Notes under the pieces: model-generated | Database searches by the model: none | What the model was told of the DNA's origin: nothing | The model's input: the letters and a program-made list of their open reading frames with translations, nothing else | Made by a program: the position numbers and the translations under genes | Source of the DNA: Comamonadaceae bacterium | Lineage (GTDB): Bacteria > Pseudomonadota > Gammaproteobacteria > Burkholderiales > Burkholderiaceae_C | Assembly: GCA_013298415.1 (NCBI GenBank) | Contig: JAAFHN010000158.1 | Location: forward strand, 1 to 6,394 | Length of the DNA stretch: 6,394 nt | Direction: 5' to 3' | Part shown: piece by piece, positions 5,109 through 6,394 of the stretch | Position numbering within the stretch: the first letter of the stretch is position 1 | Layout of the letters: each line of letters begins with the position of its first letter

Positions 5109-5974
5109 GCTTGCCCCAGGCCCAGCAGCCGCATCGCGTTTTGTTTCAGGATCAGGGGTTTCACCTCGTCTTTGAAGCCCACCTGATCGAAGTCTTTCAT
5201 CCACCGCTCTGGCGTGATGAGCGGGTAGTCGCTGCCGAACAGCACGCGGTCTTTGAGCAGGGTGTTGGCGTATTGGATGAGCTGGGGCGCGAAGTATTTC
5301 GGGCTCCAGCCGCTCAAATCCATCCACACATTGGGCTTGTGCATGGCCACGCTCAAGGCTTCGTCTTGCCAGGGCCAGCTCGGGTGGGCCATCACGATTT
5401 GCATGTCTGGAAAGCTGAGTGCCACGTCGTCCAAGTGCATGGGGTTGCTGTACTCCAGGCGCAGGCCGCCGCCGCAGCGCATGCCTGAGCCGATGCCGCT
5501 GTGCCCGGTGTGGAAGATGGCAGGCATCTTGTGCGCATTCACCACCTCGTAGATCGGCCATGCCATGCGGTCGTAGGGATGAAATCCTTGCACGGTGGGG
5601 TGAAATTTGAAACCCTTCACGCCTTCTTCTCGGATGAGCCGCTCGGCTTCGCGCGCGCCGAGCTTGCCTTTGTGCGGATCGATGCTGGCAAAGGCCACCA
5701 TCATGTCGCTGTTGGCCCGTGCTGCTGCGGCAATTTCCTCGTTTGGGATGCGGCGGCGGCCCATTTGCGCCTCGGCATCCACGGTGAACATCACGAGGCC
5801 CATCTTTCGCTCGCGGTAGTAGGCCACCGTCTCGGCAATGGTGGGGCGGCGGCTGTTGCGAAAGTGCTTGTCGGCTGCGCGGTCGAACTCTTCGCCGTAG
5901 CTGTCAAACGGGTTCCAGCAGCTCACTTCGGCGTGGGTGTGGATGTCGATGGCGATCAGGTCAGCGTAGTTCAT
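5105..5974 (-). CDS. Amidohydrolase 2 family metal-dependent hydrolase or decarboxylase
   Basis: A 289-residue TIM-barrel enzyme of the amidohydrolase-2 group (COG2159 type, related to ACMSD and 2,6-dihydroxybenzoate decarboxylase). These use one divalent metal, usually zinc, for C-N/C-O hydrolysis or for decarboxylation of aromatic acids. The metal-site residues are in the family order: IDIHTHAE (His12, His14) on strand 1, IFHTGHSG (His155, with His158 close by), MAHPSWPW (His197) and LFGSDYPL (Asp249). GVKGFKFHP (118-126) is also typical. It has no signal peptide, so it is cytoplasmic. ATG 5974 is preferred because GAGG lies 5-6 nt upstream and IDIHTH then falls at residues 9-14; the frame continues to 6235 but that extension crosses the neighbouring gene. 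It is transcribed away from an enoyl-CoA hydratase gene with about 106 nt between starts. Its substrate cannot be told from sequence. Confidence 0.9.
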   Translation of the reverse strand: MNYADLIAIDIHTHAEVSCWNPFDSYGEEFDRAADKHFRNSRRPTIAETVAYYRERKMGLVMFTVDAEAQMGRRRIPNEEIAAAARANSDMMVAFASIDPHKGKLGAREAERLIREEGVKGFKFHPTVQGFHPYDRMAWPIYEVVNAHKMPAIFHTGHSGIGSGMRCGGGLRLEYSNPMHLDDVALSFPDMQIVMAHPSWPWQDEALSVAMHKPNVWMDLSGWSPKYFAPQLIQYANTLLKDRVLFGSDYPLITPERWMKDFDQVGFKDEVKPLILKQNAMRLLGLGQA

Positions 5975-6080
5975 GGCGGCCTCGATTTTGGGCTGAGCAT
6001 GGGGAAAATGCTTATGCATCATAACGAGTTTGAGCCTAAAGTTGCTGCCAACTCGACTCATCTGCAAAGCGGAACCCACA
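5975..6080. promoter_or_regulatory. Divergent promoter region of the amidohydrolase and enoyl-CoA hydratase genes
   Basis: The 106 nt between the two starts must hold both start signals. On the - strand a -10-like TATGAT lies near 6019-6024. An ATGC-TTAT-GCAT dyad at about 6008-6019 could be an operator. No matching -35 is convincing, so boundaries and assignments are tentative. Confidence 0.4.
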
Positions 6081-6394
6081 GTGAATTTGGAAGACATTGG
6101 CTTAGACATCGACGGTGCGGTGGCCGTGCTGACGGTCAAGCGCGCAAAGAAGCGCAACGCGCTGAGCGACGGCTTGATCCTCGCGCTGGAGCGGCGTTTT
6201 GCCGAGCTGCCCAGCGAGATTGGCGCGGCCGTCATCTGCGGCGAGGGCGATCACTTTTGCGCGGGCTTGGACTTGAGCGAGCTGCAAGAGCGCGACACGG
6301 TCGCGGGGCTGCACCATTCGCGCATGTGGCACCGCTGTTTTGATTCGATCGAGAGGGGGCGCGTGCCGGTGGTGGCCGCGCTGCATGGCGCAGT
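6081..6394 (+). CDS. Enoyl-CoA hydratase/isomerase (crotonase family), N-terminal part
   Basis: The first 104 codons of a gene running off the right edge; full crotonases have about 250-270 residues. The start is GTG 6081, with only a weak AGCGGA ribosome-binding site about 7 nt upstream. Residues 14-28 (VAVLTVKRAKKRNAL) and 49-65 (AAVICGEGDHFCAGLDL) are the classic crotonase N-terminal strand and first oxyanion-hole loop. RVPVVAALHGA (94-104) leads into the second oxyanion segment, whose glycine and the catalytic Glu residues lie beyond the window. The family hydrates or isomerises acyl-CoA thioesters in fatty-acid or aromatic-acid breakdown; the subtype cannot be set from this half. It is divergent from the amidohydrolase, suggesting shared control of a catabolic locus. 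Confidence 0.9.
   Translation, partial: MNLEDIGLDIDGAVAVLTVKRAKKRNALSDGLILALERRFAELPSEIGAAVICGEGDHFCAGLDLSELQERDTVAGLHHSRMWHRCFDSIERGRVPVVAALHGA

Noticed and set aside
5501..6343. 280-codon + strand ORF opposite the amidohydrolase gene
   Set aside because: It is the mirror of a GC-rich gene with clear amidohydrolase motifs on the - strand; its translation shows no recognisable domain and it ends inside the crotonase gene in another frame.

Overview
The window looks like a piece of a GC-rich betaproteobacterial chromosome, most likely Burkholderiales and probably Comamonadaceae. This rests on the base and codon composition, the style of the tmRNA and its tag, and the neighbouring acyl-CoA and amidohydrolase genes. 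No marker allows a species call.

Positions 1-2406 carry phage-type genes, all on the + strand: a partial unknown protein; a small protein with the layout of a permuted papain-like (NlpC/P60-type) enzyme; a Com-like zinc-finger translational regulator; a class D12 DNA adenine methyltransferase overlapping com by 38 nt; and a 79-residue unknown protein ending at a clear terminator. The com-dam pair copies the logic of com-mom in phage Mu. The methyltransferase Shine-Dalgarno lies in the loop of a hairpin that ends exactly at its start codon. This suggests that Com opens the site and so controls methyltransferase synthesis.

Positions 2407-2852 contain no convincing gene. They hold a second strong + strand terminator, a perfect 127-bp direct tandem duplication containing six 22-bp iteron-like units (each with a TGCC-AAA-GGCA dyad), and the terminator of the following RNA gene.

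Positions 2853-3214 (- strand) are a complete one-piece tmRNA gene, ssrA. It has an encoded CCA end, an alanine-type G3-U70 acceptor pair and the tag ANDSRYALAA. Its 3' end faces the phage genes, the usual arrangement when a prophage or island is integrated at the 3' end of ssrA. No integrase or second attachment copy is visible here.

Positions 3485-4855 (+) encode a 456-residue exported protein made of three copies of one roughly 120-residue domain joined by Ala/Pro and Gly/Pro linkers. I do not recognise the domain. A long imperfect palindrome (REP/MITE-like) follows at 4902-5029.

The right end is a divergent pair: a metal-dependent amidohydrolase (- strand, 5105-5974) and the first 104 codons of a crotonase-family enoyl-CoA hydratase (+ strand, from 6081). 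They may belong to one catabolic locus that continues beyond the window.
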